Shown in pieces: positions 15,026 through 24,537 of a DNA stretch of 64,000 nt. The notes under the pieces were generated by a model, which was not told the origin of the DNA, did not search any database, and worked only from the letters and a program-made list of their open reading frames with translations. The stretch's first letter is position 1; every line of letters begins with the position of its first letter. A program made the position numbers and the translations under genes. The stretch comes from Paenarthrobacter aurescens (GTDB taxonomy: Bacteria > Actinomycetota > Actinomycetes > Actinomycetales > Micrococcaceae), in the NCBI RefSeq assembly GCF_025421775.1, contig NZ_JAOEFX010000003.1, positions 310,001 to 374,000 of the forward strand, given 5' to 3'.

Positions 15026-16504
15026 CTAGGACGTCAGGGCTGTACGGATGCGGCCGCGATACGCGTACCAGCCGGCGATCAGCAGCGGCACCAGGACCAG
15101 CAGCGAGGCCAGCACCCAGCGGCCCGTTTCCGAGAACCCCATGGTGACCAGGACAAAGGCCAGGAAACCGAGCGTGATGTAAGAGGTCAAGGGTGCACCG
15201 AACAGCCGGAACGCTGGCCGGTCAACCCTGCCGATGCGCACCCATCGCTGCAGCTTGATGTGGCAGAGCATGATGGTGGCCCAGCCGCCGATGATGCCCA
15301 CCGCCGAGACTTCCAGCACGATTTCGAAGACCTGGGATGGAACGATGGCGTTCAATCCAACACCCACCAAGGTGATGACCGCTGTCAGCAGGATGCCGCC
15401 GTAGGGCACCCCGGACTTACTGATCCGACCGGTGAATTGCGGAGCCGAGCCATTGACCGCCATGGAGCGGAGGATACGACCGGTGGAATAGAGGCCGGCG
15501 TTGAGGCTCGAGAGCGCGGCGGTGAGGACCACGAAGTTCATCACGGACGCAGAGATGGCTCCGGCCTGCGGATCGCCGAGGTGCGAGAAGAAGGTAACAA
15601 ACGGGGATTCGCCGGCCTTGTAGGACGTGAAGGGAAGCAGGAGCGAGAGCAGCAGGACGGAGCCCACGTAGAAGACCCCGATGCGGATTACTACGGTGTT
15701 TACCGCTTTTGGCATCACTTTGTGGGGTTCGGCCGTTTCGCCGGCCGCGGTGCCCACCAGTTCCACCGCAGCGTAGGCAAACACCACACCGCTGATCGCC
15801 AGGAGCGGCGCCACGGAGCCCATGGGGAACATGCCACCGTTCTCAGCGATGACGTTGAAGCCCGGAACGCCAACATCCGTTCGGCCGCCGAAAACAATGA
15901 AGCAGATTCCCACCACGAGGAACGTCACCAAGGCGCCTACCTTGATCATGGCAAACCAAAACTCCATCTCGCCAAAGATCTTCACGGACACCAGGTTCAG
16001 GGAGAGCACCACTACCAAAGCGATCAACGCGATCAACCACTGCGGGATGTCGTTGATGGGTGCCCAATATTGGCCCCAGAACTTCACATACAGGGCTACG
16101 GCGGTGACGTCCACAATGGAGGTCATGGCCCAGTTCAGGAAGTAGAGCCAGCCGGCGGTGTAGGCCATTTTCTCGCCGTAAAACTCGCGGGCATAAGAAA
16201 CAAAAGAGCCCGACGTGGGGCGGTACAGCACCAATTCGCCCAGTGCGCGGAGGATCAGGAACGCGAAGAATCCGCAGACGGCATAGACCAGGACCAGCGC
16301 TGGTCCGGATCCGTTCAAGCGGCCTCCGGCGCCCATGAACAACCCGGTGCCGATTGCGCCGCCGATGGCTATCATCTGGATCTGCCGGGGCTTGAGGGTC
16401 TTGCGGTAGCCGGCTTCCTCTTGGGCGAAAGCGTTCGACGGCGGACTGGCAGCCAGGTCAGTTGGGGAAGGAAGGGTTTGTGTGGACGCAGGGGTGGGTA
16501 TCAC
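15026..16504 (-). CDS. APC-family amino acid permease
   Basis: This 492-residue membrane protein has twelve predicted helices and the family motif [22 protein letters not shown] at the first helix, most like the AnsP/GabP/LysP group of proton-coupled amino acid permeases. The GTG at 16504 is chosen because AAGGAG lies nine bases upstream and the resulting length is normal; the frame is open to 16639. It precedes the decarboxylase gene, so the pair may work as substrate uptake plus decarboxylation or as an amino acid/amine antiport system. The divergent PucR gene across 340 bases is the candidate regulator. Confidence 0.85.
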   Translation of the reverse strand: MIPTPASTQTLPSPTDLAASPPSNAFAQEEAGYRKTLKPRQIQMIAIGGAIGTGLFMGAGGRLNGSGPALVLVYAVCGFFAFLILRALGELVLYRPTSGSFVSYAREFYGEKMAYTAGWLYFLNWAMTSIVDVTAVALYVKFWGQYWAPINDIPQWLIALIALVVVLSLNLVSVKIFGEMEFWFAMIKVGALVTFLVVGICFIVFGGRTDVGVPGFNVIAENGGMFPMGSVAPLLAISGVVFAYAAVELVGTAAGETAEPHKVMPKAVNTVVIRIGVFYVGSVLLLSLLLPFTSYKAGESPFVTFFSHLGDPQAGAISASVMNFVVLTAALSSLNAGLYSTGRILRSMAVNGSAPQFTGRISKSGVPYGGILLTAVITLVGVGLNAIVPSQVFEIVLEVSAVGIIGGWATIMLCHIKLQRWVRIGRVDRPAFRLFGAPLTSYITLGFLAFVLVTMGFSETGRWVLASLLVLVPLLIAGWYAYRGRIRTALTS

Positions 16505-16843
16505 TTCGGGGGTCTCCTTTGACTCCGTTGCCACCTCAGGTGGCTCAATACTCCACAACGTGGGGCTGACTGCCTCGCAGTTGCGCCTGAAAATGGCCGC
16601 GCTGCAGTCAGTCTTTGTGGTGTGTGGGACAGTCACCAACTCTAGGTCGCTGCCGTCGCCAACAAATTGGCTGGCGAACCAAATTCAGGGCCCGGCTCTT
16701 GTGCCGGGGGGACAACACTGCTGTTCTGAAGGGCCGGTAATGTTTCTCGCTGTGCGTGCCTGCGCACATGTACCGGCGGCGCCCTCAATGGCGAGGAAGC
16801 GTACTGCTGAAGAAACTGATGTGGAGAGGAAGCGATAGCTTCG
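16505..16843. promoter_or_regulatory. Divergent regulatory region between permease and PucR gene
   Basis: This 339-base stretch separates two divergent genes. It holds the AAGGAG ribosome site of the permease and, at 16751-16768, an inverted repeat TGTGCG-N6-CGCACA that could bind the adjacent PucR-type regulator. No convincing further gene was seen; the permease frame continues open to 16639 but without a good ribosome site. No promoter hexamers stand out clearly. Confidence 0.4.
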
Positions 16844-18460
16844 TTGAAAGCCCTGGAAATTGACGACGACGGAGTCGTCACCTTATTGAGCGATGTCCTG
16901 GAAGACCTGGGTGTCGGCAACGCCCGGTTGCTGCTGGCCCCGGCAGAGGACAACAGAACCGTCCGCGAAACTGTCATTGTTGATGCTGAAGACGACGACG
17001 AGATCCGCCCAGGCGCCCTGGTCATGTTGATCGGCGTTCGCGGGCGTGCGGCGCTCCCTGCACTCCGCCGCATCATGGCGGGGCGTCCCACAGCAGTTGC
17101 GGTCAAGGGCAGCGAGCCCGAGTTGGAATCCGCGGCCGAGTTGCTCCAACCGACCGGCATTGGACTGGTGGCTGTTGCCCCGGGGCTCCGCTGGGATAAG
17201 TTCGAGAGCATAGCGCTGGACCGGGTCCGTGAGAACGATGTGCCAGGGGAGACCCCCACGTCAGTTCACCGCGATCTGTTCGCGATCGCCCAAACTACGG
17301 CCACACTGACCAACGGGCACGTGGTGATCGAAGATCCGGGCAACCGGGTCCTTGCCTACTCCCCGGCATCCAATGACGTTGACGAGCTCCGCCGGCTGTC
17401 CATCCTGGCGAGGCGTGGTCCTGAAAAGTACCAAAAACTCCTGAAGGAATCAGGGGTCTACAAGCACCTGCAGGCCACTGAAGCGCCTGTCCATGTGGAA
17501 GCCAACCTTGATGCGGGTCTTCGTGAACGCGTGGCGATCGGCATCCACGCGGGTAGCCGGGTCATGGGATACATCTGGTTGCAGGAAGGTGCTGAACCCT
17601 TGGCGGCCAACACGGACCGCATCATGGTGGGTGCGGCCCGGCACGCGGCCATCGAGTTGGTACGCCACCGCAATGAGCAGTCCCAGTCGATGCGCGAGGA
17701 CCGGGTGTCCAGCCTGCTCAGTGGCACGGCACAGGTCCATTCGCAGGCCCAATCGGCAGGCATCGACCCTTCGAAGCCAGCGGCTTTGGTCCTGATCTCG
17801 GCGGGCGGGCTCAGCCAGAGCGCGGCGGGGCTTCAGCTCCGCAGGGGAGAGCTCTCCAAAGTGGCATCAATCCACGCGGCAGCGTACCGGCCTGGCGCCG
17901 TAGTGGGGGCGTTGGGGATGGAAACGGCCATCATCCTGCCCGATGTGGACCCGCTGAAATCAGTCCCCGCCATCAACCGCCTGGTCAACACCATTGTTCG
18001 TGATGCCACCACCCACCTTCACTTCCAGGTGCAGGCAGCAGTTGGTCCCATCGTTCCGCGCCTGGACGCCTTGCACGCCACCCTTGATCACGTGCGCAGC
18101 GTCCTCAAAGTCATGGAAGCAACACCGGACGTTCGCGTGGCCTCGTACAGCGACGTGGAAACAACGGTCCTCACCAGGGAGCTGCTGGAGTTGCTGGAAT
18201 CCCGGACCACCCTGCGTCATGCAGGAATCACCCGGCTGTGCGGCCGCTACCCGGAATTCGCACTGACCCTCCTGACTTACCTGGAGTTCTTTGGCGACGT
18301 GAACCGGTGCGCCGAGGAATTGGCCGTCCACCGCAACACTGTTCATTACAGGCTCCGCCGCGCCTGCGAAGTGGCTGGGCTGGATCTGCAATCAGCGGAT
18401 GAACGCCTGCTGGCACACCTCCAGATCAGGCTCTGGACCTACGCAGGGACCAAGGGCTAG
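16844..18460 (+). CDS. PucR-family transcriptional regulator
   Basis: The 538-residue protein ends in the PucR-type helix-turn-helix (VNRCAEELAVHRNTVHYRLRRACEVAGLDL), preceded by a GGDEF-like degenerate linker region and an N-terminal ligand-binding domain (residues 1-200) with repeated hydrophobic strands. PucR regulators generally activate nearby catabolic operons for purines, amino acids or related nitrogen compounds. A TTG at 16844 is the first usable start, since an in-frame TAG lies just upstream; GGAGAGGAAG precedes it. The glutaminase gene follows after five bases, so the two form an operon; the divergent permease/decarboxylase genes are the other likely target. Confidence 0.87.
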   Translation: MKALEIDDDGVVTLLSDVLEDLGVGNARLLLAPAEDNRTVRETVIVDAEDDDEIRPGALVMLIGVRGRAALPALRRIMAGRPTAVAVKGSEPELESAAELLQPTGIGLVAVAPGLRWDKFESIALDRVRENDVPGETPTSVHRDLFAIAQTTATLTNGHVVIEDPGNRVLAYSPASNDVDELRRLSILARRGPEKYQKLLKESGVYKHLQATEAPVHVEANLDAGLRERVAIGIHAGSRVMGYIWLQEGAEPLAANTDRIMVGAARHAAIELVRHRNEQSQSMREDRVSSLLSGTAQVHSQAQSAGIDPSKPAALVLISAGGLSQSAAGLQLRRGELSKVASIHAAAYRPGAVVGALGMETAIILPDVDPLKSVPAINRLVNTIVRDATTHLHFQVQAAVGPIVPRLDALHATLDHVRSVLKVMEATPDVRVASYSDVETTVLTRELLELLESRTTLRHAGITRLCGRYPEFALTLLTYLEFFGDVNRCAEELAVHRNTVHYRLRRACEVAGLDLQSADERLLAHLQIRLWTYAGTKG

Positions 18461-18465
18461 GAACC

Positions 18466-19377
18466 ATGGATATCCAGAATCTCCTCGACGACATCGTCGG
18501 GGCCGTGCAGCCGCATGTCGGCCAAGGCAACGTAGCTGACTACATCCCCCAACTGGGAGCCGTGGATGCCCAACAATTCGGCATATCCGTCTCCACCCGT
18601 GACGGCGAAGTGTTCTCGGCCGGAGACGCCCACGTGGACTTTTCCATCCAAAGCATCTCCAAGGTCTTTGCGCTTGCCTTGGTGCTGGCCTTCGATGGAG
18701 ACAGTATTTGGAAGCGGGTGTTCCGGGAGCCCTCCGGCAACCCGTTCAATTCGTTGGTCCAGTTGGAAAGCGAAGACGGCATTCCCCGGAATCCATTCAT
18801 CAACGCCGGCGCAATAGTTGTGACAGACCGGCTCTTAAGCCTGACAGGAAACGCCGCCCACGCCGTGCGGGACTTGATGCGCCAGGAGACCACCAAGGAC
18901 AGCATCGATACCGATCACCACGTTGCCGGTTCGGAATTGGCCAACAGCCACCGCAATGCTTCTTTGGCCCACTTCCTGGCAAGCTGCGGCAACCTGGAAA
19001 ACCCGGTGGACGACGTCCTGGACTCCTATGCGAAGCAATGCGCATTGGCCATGACGTGCGAAGACCTGGCGCTCGCAACCCGCTTCCTTGCCTCCAACGG
19101 CCTGGGTGCAGACGGGACGCTGTTGCTCTCACCGGCGCAGACCAAGAGGATCAACGCCGTCATGCTCACGTGTGGAACGTATGACGCCGCGGGCGAATTC
19201 GCGTACCGCGTGGGTCTTCCGGGCAAGAGCGGTGTGGGCGGCGGCATCGTGGCGGTAGTTCCGAACAAGTGCTCCATCAGCGTGTGGAGCCCTGGTCTGG
19301 GAAGGTCCGGGAATTCGGTGGCGGGTGTCGCAGCGCTGGACGAATTCACCACACGTACTGGCTGGTCGGTGTTTTAG
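18466..19377 (+). CDS. glsA: Glutaminase A
   Basis: The 303-residue enzyme hydrolyses L-glutamine to glutamate and ammonia in the cytoplasm. It has the serine beta-lactamase-like fold with the SxxK catalytic motif in FSIQSISKVF (Ser63, Lys66), the PRNPFINAGAI substrate-binding segment, the Tyr/Asn segment SYAKQCALAMTCEDLA and the GVGGGIVAVVPN loop. Length and ends are normal for the family. The gene starts five bases after the PucR regulator gene, with AGGA just before the ATG, and so is probably co-transcribed with it. Confidence 0.95.
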   Translation: MDIQNLLDDIVGAVQPHVGQGNVADYIPQLGAVDAQQFGISVSTRDGEVFSAGDAHVDFSIQSISKVFALALVLAFDGDSIWKRVFREPSGNPFNSLVQLESEDGIPRNPFINAGAIVVTDRLLSLTGNAAHAVRDLMRQETTKDSIDTDHHVAGSELANSHRNASLAHFLASCGNLENPVDDVLDSYAKQCALAMTCEDLALATRFLASNGLGADGTLLLSPAQTKRINAVMLTCGTYDAAGEFAYRVGLPGKSGVGGGIVAVVPNKCSISVWSPGLGRSGNSVAGVAALDEFTTRTGWSVF

Positions 19378-19392
19378 GCGCATGATGGAGGG

Positions 19393-20202
19393 ATGACCCC
19401 CAAGGACGGAAGAGGGCCCAAGGGCGGGAAGGCCCCCAAAGACCGCAAGCCTGCCGCGCCGGCGCCGGGAACCGAGCCCACCGCCGTCGCGTTCTTGGAG
19501 CGCTTGAAAATCCGCCAGTCGGATGTCGAGCAAGCCAAATACCAGCGGTACTTCAAGACCGGCCAAGGTGACTATGCCGAGGGCGACTTCTTCATGGGCG
19601 TGCGCATGGGTGAGGTATTCACGCTTGCCAAAGAGTTCGCGGTCATGCCGCTGGACGAGATAGAGCAGCTGCTGGAGGAAGACATCCACGAGGCACGCGC
19701 AGGTGCCGTGAAGATCATGTCGCTCCAAGCCCAGAAGAAGAAAACCACGGAAGAGCGACGCCACACGCTTTACGAGCTGTACCTGCGGCGGCATGACCGC
19801 ATCAACAACTGGGACCTGGTGGACCTCGGAGCCGGCAGGGTAGTGGGTGGCTGGCTCATGGATAAGCCACGGGACCCCCTCTATGAACTGGCCCGTTCGG
19901 AAGACATGTGGGAGCGCCGGACGTCCATCGTGGCGACGTCGGCATTTATCCGTGAAGGCCAATTGGATGACACCTTTGCCATCGCCGAAATCCTGCTCGG
20001 CGACAAAGAGGACCTGATCCACAAAGCAGTGGGCGGCTGGGTCCGCGACGCAGGGCGCAGCAGCCGCGAACGCCTGCTGGCGTTCCTGGACGAGCACGCC
20101 GCCACCATGCCCAGAACCACCCTTCGTTACGCCATCGAGCATCTTGGCAAAGAGCAGCGGGCCCACTACCTGACGCTTAAAGACAGGGTTTCTCCGGGCT
20201 GA
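19393..20202 (+). CDS. DNA alkylation repair protein, AlkD-like
   Basis: The 269-residue protein consists of repeated helix pairs in the AlkC/AlkD HEAT-like pattern, with the family segments QAKYQRYFKTGQGDYAEGDFFMGVRMG near residues 45-72, NNWDLVDLGAGRVVGGWL near 137-154 and WERRTSIVATSAFIREG. AlkD-type glycosylases remove N3- or N7-alkylated purines without base flipping. The first 30 residues are basic, Pro/Ala-rich and probably unstructured. GGAGG lies almost on the ATG, too close to act as a ribosome site; a CATGAT hexamer six bases before the ATG suggests a leaderless mRNA. It appears independent of glsA. Confidence 0.85.
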   Translation: MTPKDGRGPKGGKAPKDRKPAAPAPGTEPTAVAFLERLKIRQSDVEQAKYQRYFKTGQGDYAEGDFFMGVRMGEVFTLAKEFAVMPLDEIEQLLEEDIHEARAGAVKIMSLQAQKKKTTEERRHTLYELYLRRHDRINNWDLVDLGAGRVVGGWLMDKPRDPLYELARSEDMWERRTSIVATSAFIREGQLDDTFAIAEILLGDKEDLIHKAVGGWVRDAGRSSRERLLAFLDEHAATMPRTTLRYAIEHLGKEQRAHYLTLKDRVSPG

Positions 20203-20256
20203 CCGCGGAGATATGTGACGCCGGATTACCCAGCGTTACCGGGTGTTTCCGAGCCT

Positions 20257-20286
20257 TTGAAGCATGTTACGGAGCCGCCCTACAGT
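20257..20286 (+). promoter_or_regulatory. Leaderless-type promoter of cysG
   Basis: TTGAAG at 20257-20262 and TACAGT at 20281-20286 are 18 bases apart, and the -10 ends six bases before the ATG at 20293. The hexamers, spacer length and a CCC directly before the -10 are shared with the promoter of the ssu leader peptide at 912-941, hinting at common control by sulfur supply. Confidence 0.55.
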
Positions 20287-20292
20287 TTTTTC

Positions 20293-21570
20293 ATGGCAAT
20301 ACAGGACATTTACCCCACCGCGCTGCGGCTGCTCGGCCGACCGGTGCTGGTTGTGGGCGGCGGACCCGTCGCGGAGCGCCGCGCCAAGGGGCTGTTCGAC
20401 GCCGGGGCCAAAGTCACCGTCGTCGCTCCCGTTGCCACCGGGAACCTTCGCGAACTCGCCGCATCCGGACTCCTCACCTGGGAGCCGCGGGAGTACCGAA
20501 CGTCAGACCTCGACGGCGTCTGGTTCGTTCAGACCGCCACTGGCGCATCCGCCGTGGACACCCAGGTAGCGGCCGACGCCGAAGCGCAGCGCATCTGGTG
20601 CGTCAACGCCTCGGACCATGAAGCATCGGCCGCGTGGACACCCGCCGTGGCCGTGGTGGACGACGTCAAGATCGCCATCAATGCCGGGGGAGACCCGCGC
20701 CGAGCCATGGCCCTCCGCAACGCCGTTGCCACCGCCCTGGAAACCGGTGACCTTCCGCTCCGCCGGCACCGCAAGCCGGACGCCGCCGGTAAGACGCCCG
20801 CCGGCTCCGTAGCCCTCGTCGGTGGTGGTCCTGGTGACTCGGGTCTCATCACGGTCCGCGGCAGGCGCCTGCTGGGCCAGGCCGACGTCGTGGTTGCGGA
20901 CCGTCTTGGCCCGCGGGAGCTGCTCAAAGAGCTTGCCCCGGATGTCCGCGTGATCAAGGTCGGCAAGACGCCCGGCCACCACCCGGTTCCGCAGCTGGAG
21001 ATCAACCGCATCCTGGTGGACGAAGCACTGAAGGGCAACCGGGTGGTCCGCCTCAAAGGCGGCGACCCCTACGTCCTGGGCCGCGGAGGCGAGGAAGCAG
21101 AGTTCTGCCGGCAGAACGGCGTCGAGGTTGAAGTGGTGTCCGGCGTGACGTCGGCAATCTCGGTTCCCGCCGCAGCTGGCATCCCGGTGACGCACCGTGG
21201 CCTGGCCAAGGGCTTCAGCGTGGTGACCGGACACGAAGAGTTGTCCGAGGTCCCCGCACGCCCCGATCACACTGTGGTGTTGCTCATGGGAGTGGCGCAG
21301 TTGCGTGATTCCGCGGCTGAGCTGGCAGGCTCGGGTCTGCCTTTGGACACACCAGTAGGTATCGTAGAGAACGGGTATTTGCCGGAACAGCGCGTCACCA
21401 TCGGCACTCTGGGTACCATCGCGGACCAGGCGGAAGCCGTCGGCGTGGCCAACCCGGCAGTCATTGTGATCGGCGATGTGGTCCGTGTCAGCCCGTTTGC
21501 ACCGCAACATTTCAAGACCGCTGACTACAGCACTATTACCCCCAATCGTCCCCGCGTCCGCAGTAACTGA
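20293..21570 (+). CDS. cysG: Siroheme synthase / uroporphyrinogen-III C-methyltransferase
   Basis: The 425-residue fusion protein makes siroheme precursors. Residues 1-150 form the precorrin-2 dehydrogenase half with the NAD-binding PVLVVGGGPVAERRAKGL. From about residue 175 the SAM-dependent methyltransferase half follows, with VALVGGGPGDSGLITVRGRRLL, the RLKGGDPYVLGRGGEE segment and GVTSAISVPAAAGIPVTHRG. Siroheme is the cofactor of sulfite and nitrite reductases. The frame is open back to a GTG at 20215, but the ATG at 20293 starts exactly at the conserved N-terminus and six bases after a -10 hexamer. The ferredoxin reductase gene follows after 20 bases. Confidence 0.93.
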   Translation: MAIQDIYPTALRLLGRPVLVVGGGPVAERRAKGLFDAGAKVTVVAPVATGNLRELAASGLLTWEPREYRTSDLDGVWFVQTATGASAVDTQVAADAEAQRIWCVNASDHEASAAWTPAVAVVDDVKIAINAGGDPRRAMALRNAVATALETGDLPLRRHRKPDAAGKTPAGSVALVGGGPGDSGLITVRGRRLLGQADVVVADRLGPRELLKELAPDVRVIKVGKTPGHHPVPQLEINRILVDEALKGNRVVRLKGGDPYVLGRGGEEAEFCRQNGVEVEVVSGVTSAISVPAAAGIPVTHRGLAKGFSVVTGHEELSEVPARPDHTVVLLMGVAQLRDSAAELAGSGLPLDTPVGIVENGYLPEQRVTIGTLGTIADQAEAVGVANPAVIVIGDVVRVSPFAPQHFKTADYSTITPNRPRVRSN

Positions 21571-21590
21571 GAAGAAGAAGGAACACAGCC

Positions 21591-23057
21591 GTGTCAATTA
21601 GCACCCCCGTAGGTTCTGCGGACCGTCCACTTCGCGTCGCCGTCATCGGCTCCGGCCCGGCAGGCGTGTACGCAGCGGACATCCTGACAAAGAGCGAGGC
21701 CGTCAAGAGCGGCGAGCTCACCGTCAGCATCGACCTCTTTGATCGTTACCCGGCTCCCTACGGCCTCATCCGTTACGGTGTTGCTCCGGACCACCCCCGC
21801 ATCAAGGGCATCGTGAACGCGCTGCACAAGGTGCTGGACCGCGGCGACATCCGCTTCTTCGGCAACGTGGACTACGGCACGGACATCTCCATCGAGGACC
21901 TCCGCAAGCACTACGACGCCATCATCTTCGCCACCGGCGCCATCAAGGACGCGGACCTGAACATCCCGGGCATCGAACTCGAGGGTTCCTTCGGCGGCGC
22001 CGACTTCGTCTCCTGGTTCGACGGCCACCCGGACGTCTCCCGTGAATGGCCGCTGGAGGCCACCGAGATCGCTGTCCTCGGCAACGGCAACGTGGCCCTG
22101 GACGTGGCCCGCGTCCTCTCCAAGCACGCCGATGACCTGCTGGTCACCGAAATCCCGGACAACGTTTACGCCGGCCTCAAGAGCTCGCCGGTCACGGACG
22201 TGCACGTCTTCGGCCGCCGTGGCCCCGCACAGGTGAAGTTCACCCCGTTGGAATTGCGCGAACTCTCGCACTCCAAGGACGTGGACATCATCCTCTACGC
22301 CGAGGACTTCGAATTCGACGAAGAGTCCGACCGCCAGGTCCAGACGAACAACCAGATCAAGACCATGGTTGGCACGCTCACCAACTGGATTGCCGAGCAG
22401 CCTGAGGACCTCTCCGAGCTCAAGGCTTCCCGTCGCCTGCACCTGCACTTCCTGCACAGCCCGGTGGAGATCGTGGACTCCGCCGAAACCCCGGGCAAGG
22501 TTGCGGGCATCAAGTTCGAGCGCACCGAACTGGATGGCACGGGCAACGCCCGCGGCACCGGCGAGTTCATCGACTACCCGGTCCAGGCCGTCTACCGCGC
22601 CATCGGCTACTTCGGTTCGGCCCTGCCGGACGTCGAGTTCGACCACAAGAAGGGCGTCGTCACCAACGACGGCGGTCGCGTCCTGGACGCCGACGGCCAG
22701 CACGTGCCGGGTCTCTACGCAACGGGCTGGATCAAGCGTGGTCCGGTTGGCCTCATCGGCCACACCAAGGGCGACGCTCTGGAAACCGTCACGTACCTGC
22801 TGGAAGACCGCGAAAACCTGCCGCTGGCCGAGGTTCCCGGAGCTGACGCAGTGGTGGAACTCCTTGACGCCCGCGGCGTGAAGTTCACCAGCTGGGAAGG
22901 TTGGCTGGCACTGGACGCCCACGAGCTCGCACTCGGCGCAGCAGCCACTGAGGCCGGAACCTCCCACGGTGTTGAGGTCAAGCGCGAGCGCATCAAGGTT
23001 GTGCCGCGCGAGGACATGGTCAACATCTCCCGTGATGGCGTGGCCGCACAGGTCTAG
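21591..23057 (+). CDS. fprA: NADPH-ferredoxin reductase, FprA type (copy 1)
   Basis: The 488-residue flavoprotein resembles mycobacterial FprA and mitochondrial adrenodoxin reductase. It has an FAD-binding VAVIGSGPAGVYAADILTK at the start, the conserved YGLIRYGVAPDHPRIKGIV, an NADP-binding EIAVLGNGNVALDVARVLSKH and the C-terminal YATGWIKRGPVGLIGHTKGDA. It passes electrons from NADPH to ferredoxin. The gene directly follows cysG, so its likely task is to feed a ferredoxin-dependent sulfite reductase that uses the siroheme. It starts with GTG preceded by AAGAAGGAA. A close paralogue is at 44371-45810 with long identical stretches. Confidence 0.93.
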   Translation: MSISTPVGSADRPLRVAVIGSGPAGVYAADILTKSEAVKSGELTVSIDLFDRYPAPYGLIRYGVAPDHPRIKGIVNALHKVLDRGDIRFFGNVDYGTDISIEDLRKHYDAIIFATGAIKDADLNIPGIELEGSFGGADFVSWFDGHPDVSREWPLEATEIAVLGNGNVALDVARVLSKHADDLLVTEIPDNVYAGLKSSPVTDVHVFGRRGPAQVKFTPLELRELSHSKDVDIILYAEDFEFDEESDRQVQTNNQIKTMVGTLTNWIAEQPEDLSELKASRRLHLHFLHSPVEIVDSAETPGKVAGIKFERTELDGTGNARGTGEFIDYPVQAVYRAIGYFGSALPDVEFDHKKGVVTNDGGRVLDADGQHVPGLYATGWIKRGPVGLIGHTKGDALETVTYLLEDRENLPLAEVPGADAVVELLDARGVKFTSWEGWLALDAHELALGAAATEAGTSHGVEVKRERIKVVPREDMVNISRDGVAAQV

Positions 23058-23074
23058 TTCTTCCGTTTCACGGC

Positions 23075-23106
23075 AGGCGGGGTTGCTCATTGGAGTGGCC
23101 CCGCCT
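23075..23106 (+). terminator. Terminator after fprA
   Basis: AGGCGGGG at 23075-23082 pairs with CCCCGCCT at 23099-23106 around a 16-base loop, followed by TGCTTTAA. It lies 17 bases after the fprA stop and before the next gene. Confidence 0.55.
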
Positions 23107-23162
23107 TGCTTTAATCCTGGGTGGTTAGCCCTGGAGCTTTACCCCCAGCGTTACCCTGAGTC

Positions 23163-24527
23163 ATGGACGTCGTCGTCATTGAAACGCCCCAGCTGGGGGA
23201 CCGCAGCTACTTGGTGCACGACGGCGCCGTGGCGTTGGTGATCGATCCCCAACGGGACATCGATCGTGTTGAAGCTGCTGCCCTTGAAGCCGGCGTCCGG
23301 ATCACGCACGTCGCGGAAACCCACCTCCACAACGACTACGTCACCGGCGGGCTAGCCCTTGCGGCCACGCATGGCGCCGAGTACTGGGTCAATGCCTCGG
23401 ATGTGGTCGCATTCGCGCGCGTCCCCGTCAGGGACGGCCAGGTTCTCCGCGTTGGCCGCCTTTTGGTAAAAGTCGTGGCCACGCCAGGTCATACGCACAC
23501 GCACCTTTCGTACGTGGTCCGGGAGGACGCGCACGACGGCGGCCCTGAGGCCGTGTTTTCCGGGGGCAGCTTGCTCTACGGTTCGGTTGGACGGACGGAC
23601 CTGGTCTCGCCCCATGACACCGCCAAGTTGGCCCACGATCAGTACTCGTCAGTCCGTCGTTTGGTGGATTCAGCGGATCCTGAAGCGGAGCTCTACCCGA
23701 CCCACGGTTTTGGATCGTTCTGTTCCAGCGGCCCAGCGAGCCACCAGGAAGCTTCAACGATCGGCGAGCAATCCGGGTCCAACCACGCCCTGACGGATCC
23801 CAACGAGGACCACTTTGTTTCAGAGTTGTTGGCCAACATCACGGCTTACCCGGCGTATTACGCCCATATGAGTCCGCTGAATGCGGCCGGCGTTGGCCCT
23901 GCGGTCTTGGACGTGCCGGACTCCGTTGATCCGGAGGAGCTGGACCGGCGTCTCACAGCTGGGGAATGGGTGGTGGATCTGCGTCATCGCGTGGCCTTCG
24001 CGGACAGCCACCTGCACGGAAGTGTGAGCTTCGAGTACGGGAAGGGCGATAATTTCACCAGCTACCTCGGCTGGGTGATCCCATGGAAACAGCCACTCAC
24101 ATTGCTGGGCCCCGTGGGCGAGGTGAAAAAGGCGATCCGAGACCTGGCGAGGATCGGCATCGACAGTCCGGATGCCGCCGTCGGGCCTCAACCTGGTGAC
24201 TGGGCACCGGAGTCTCCACGTGCGAGCTACCCGCATGGGGACTGGACAGCGCTCCTCAAAAACCGGGAGCCGGAGGACGTGGTGCTGGATGTTCGTCGCC
24301 GGGAGGAATTCGGGGCCGCGCACGTTGTGGGTGCGCTGAACGTGCCCGTGTATGAGCTCCCCGGCAGGATCACGGAGCTGCCGGATGCGAGGATTTGGGT
24401 GCACTGTGCCACGGGCTACCGGGCAAGTGTTGCCGCCAGCTTGCTGGACCGGGCCGGGCGTGATGTGGTGCTCATCAACGCCAGGTTCAAGGACGCTGCA
24501 GGGGCCGGCATCGAAACGGAGCCGTAG
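23163..24527 (+). CDS. Metallo-beta-lactamase fold protein with C-terminal rhodanese domain
   Basis: The 454-residue protein joins a metal-hydrolase domain (THLHNDYVTGG, TPGHTHTHLSYV and YPTHGFGSFCSSG supplying the metal ligands) to two rhodanese-like modules. The first module (about 265-335) lacks a cysteine; the second, at the C-terminus, has the active-site loop HCATGYRAS. The architecture resembles persulfide dioxygenase-rhodanese fusions that oxidise glutathione or other low-molecular-weight persulfides. Actinobacteria use mycothiol, so the acceptor may differ; this is inference. A TACCCT hexamer ends five bases before the ATG. Its place after cysG-fprA extends a sulfur-linked block. Confidence 0.85.
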   Translation: MDVVVIETPQLGDRSYLVHDGAVALVIDPQRDIDRVEAAALEAGVRITHVAETHLHNDYVTGGLALAATHGAEYWVNASDVVAFARVPVRDGQVLRVGRLLVKVVATPGHTHTHLSYVVREDAHDGGPEAVFSGGSLLYGSVGRTDLVSPHDTAKLAHDQYSSVRRLVDSADPEAELYPTHGFGSFCSSGPASHQEASTIGEQSGSNHALTDPNEDHFVSELLANITAYPAYYAHMSPLNAAGVGPAVLDVPDSVDPEELDRRLTAGEWVVDLRHRVAFADSHLHGSVSFEYGKGDNFTSYLGWVIPWKQPLTLLGPVGEVKKAIRDLARIGIDSPDAAVGPQPGDWAPESPRASYPHGDWTALLKNREPEDVVLDVRRREEFGAAHVVGALNVPVYELPGRITELPDARIWVHCATGYRASVAASLLDRAGRDVVLINARFKDAAGAGIETEP

Positions 24528-24537
24528 AGAGGAGAAA

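Noticed and set aside
20215..20292. GTG at 20215 as the start of cysG
   Set aside because: It would include the -35 and -10 hexamers in the coding region and add residues not found in the family.
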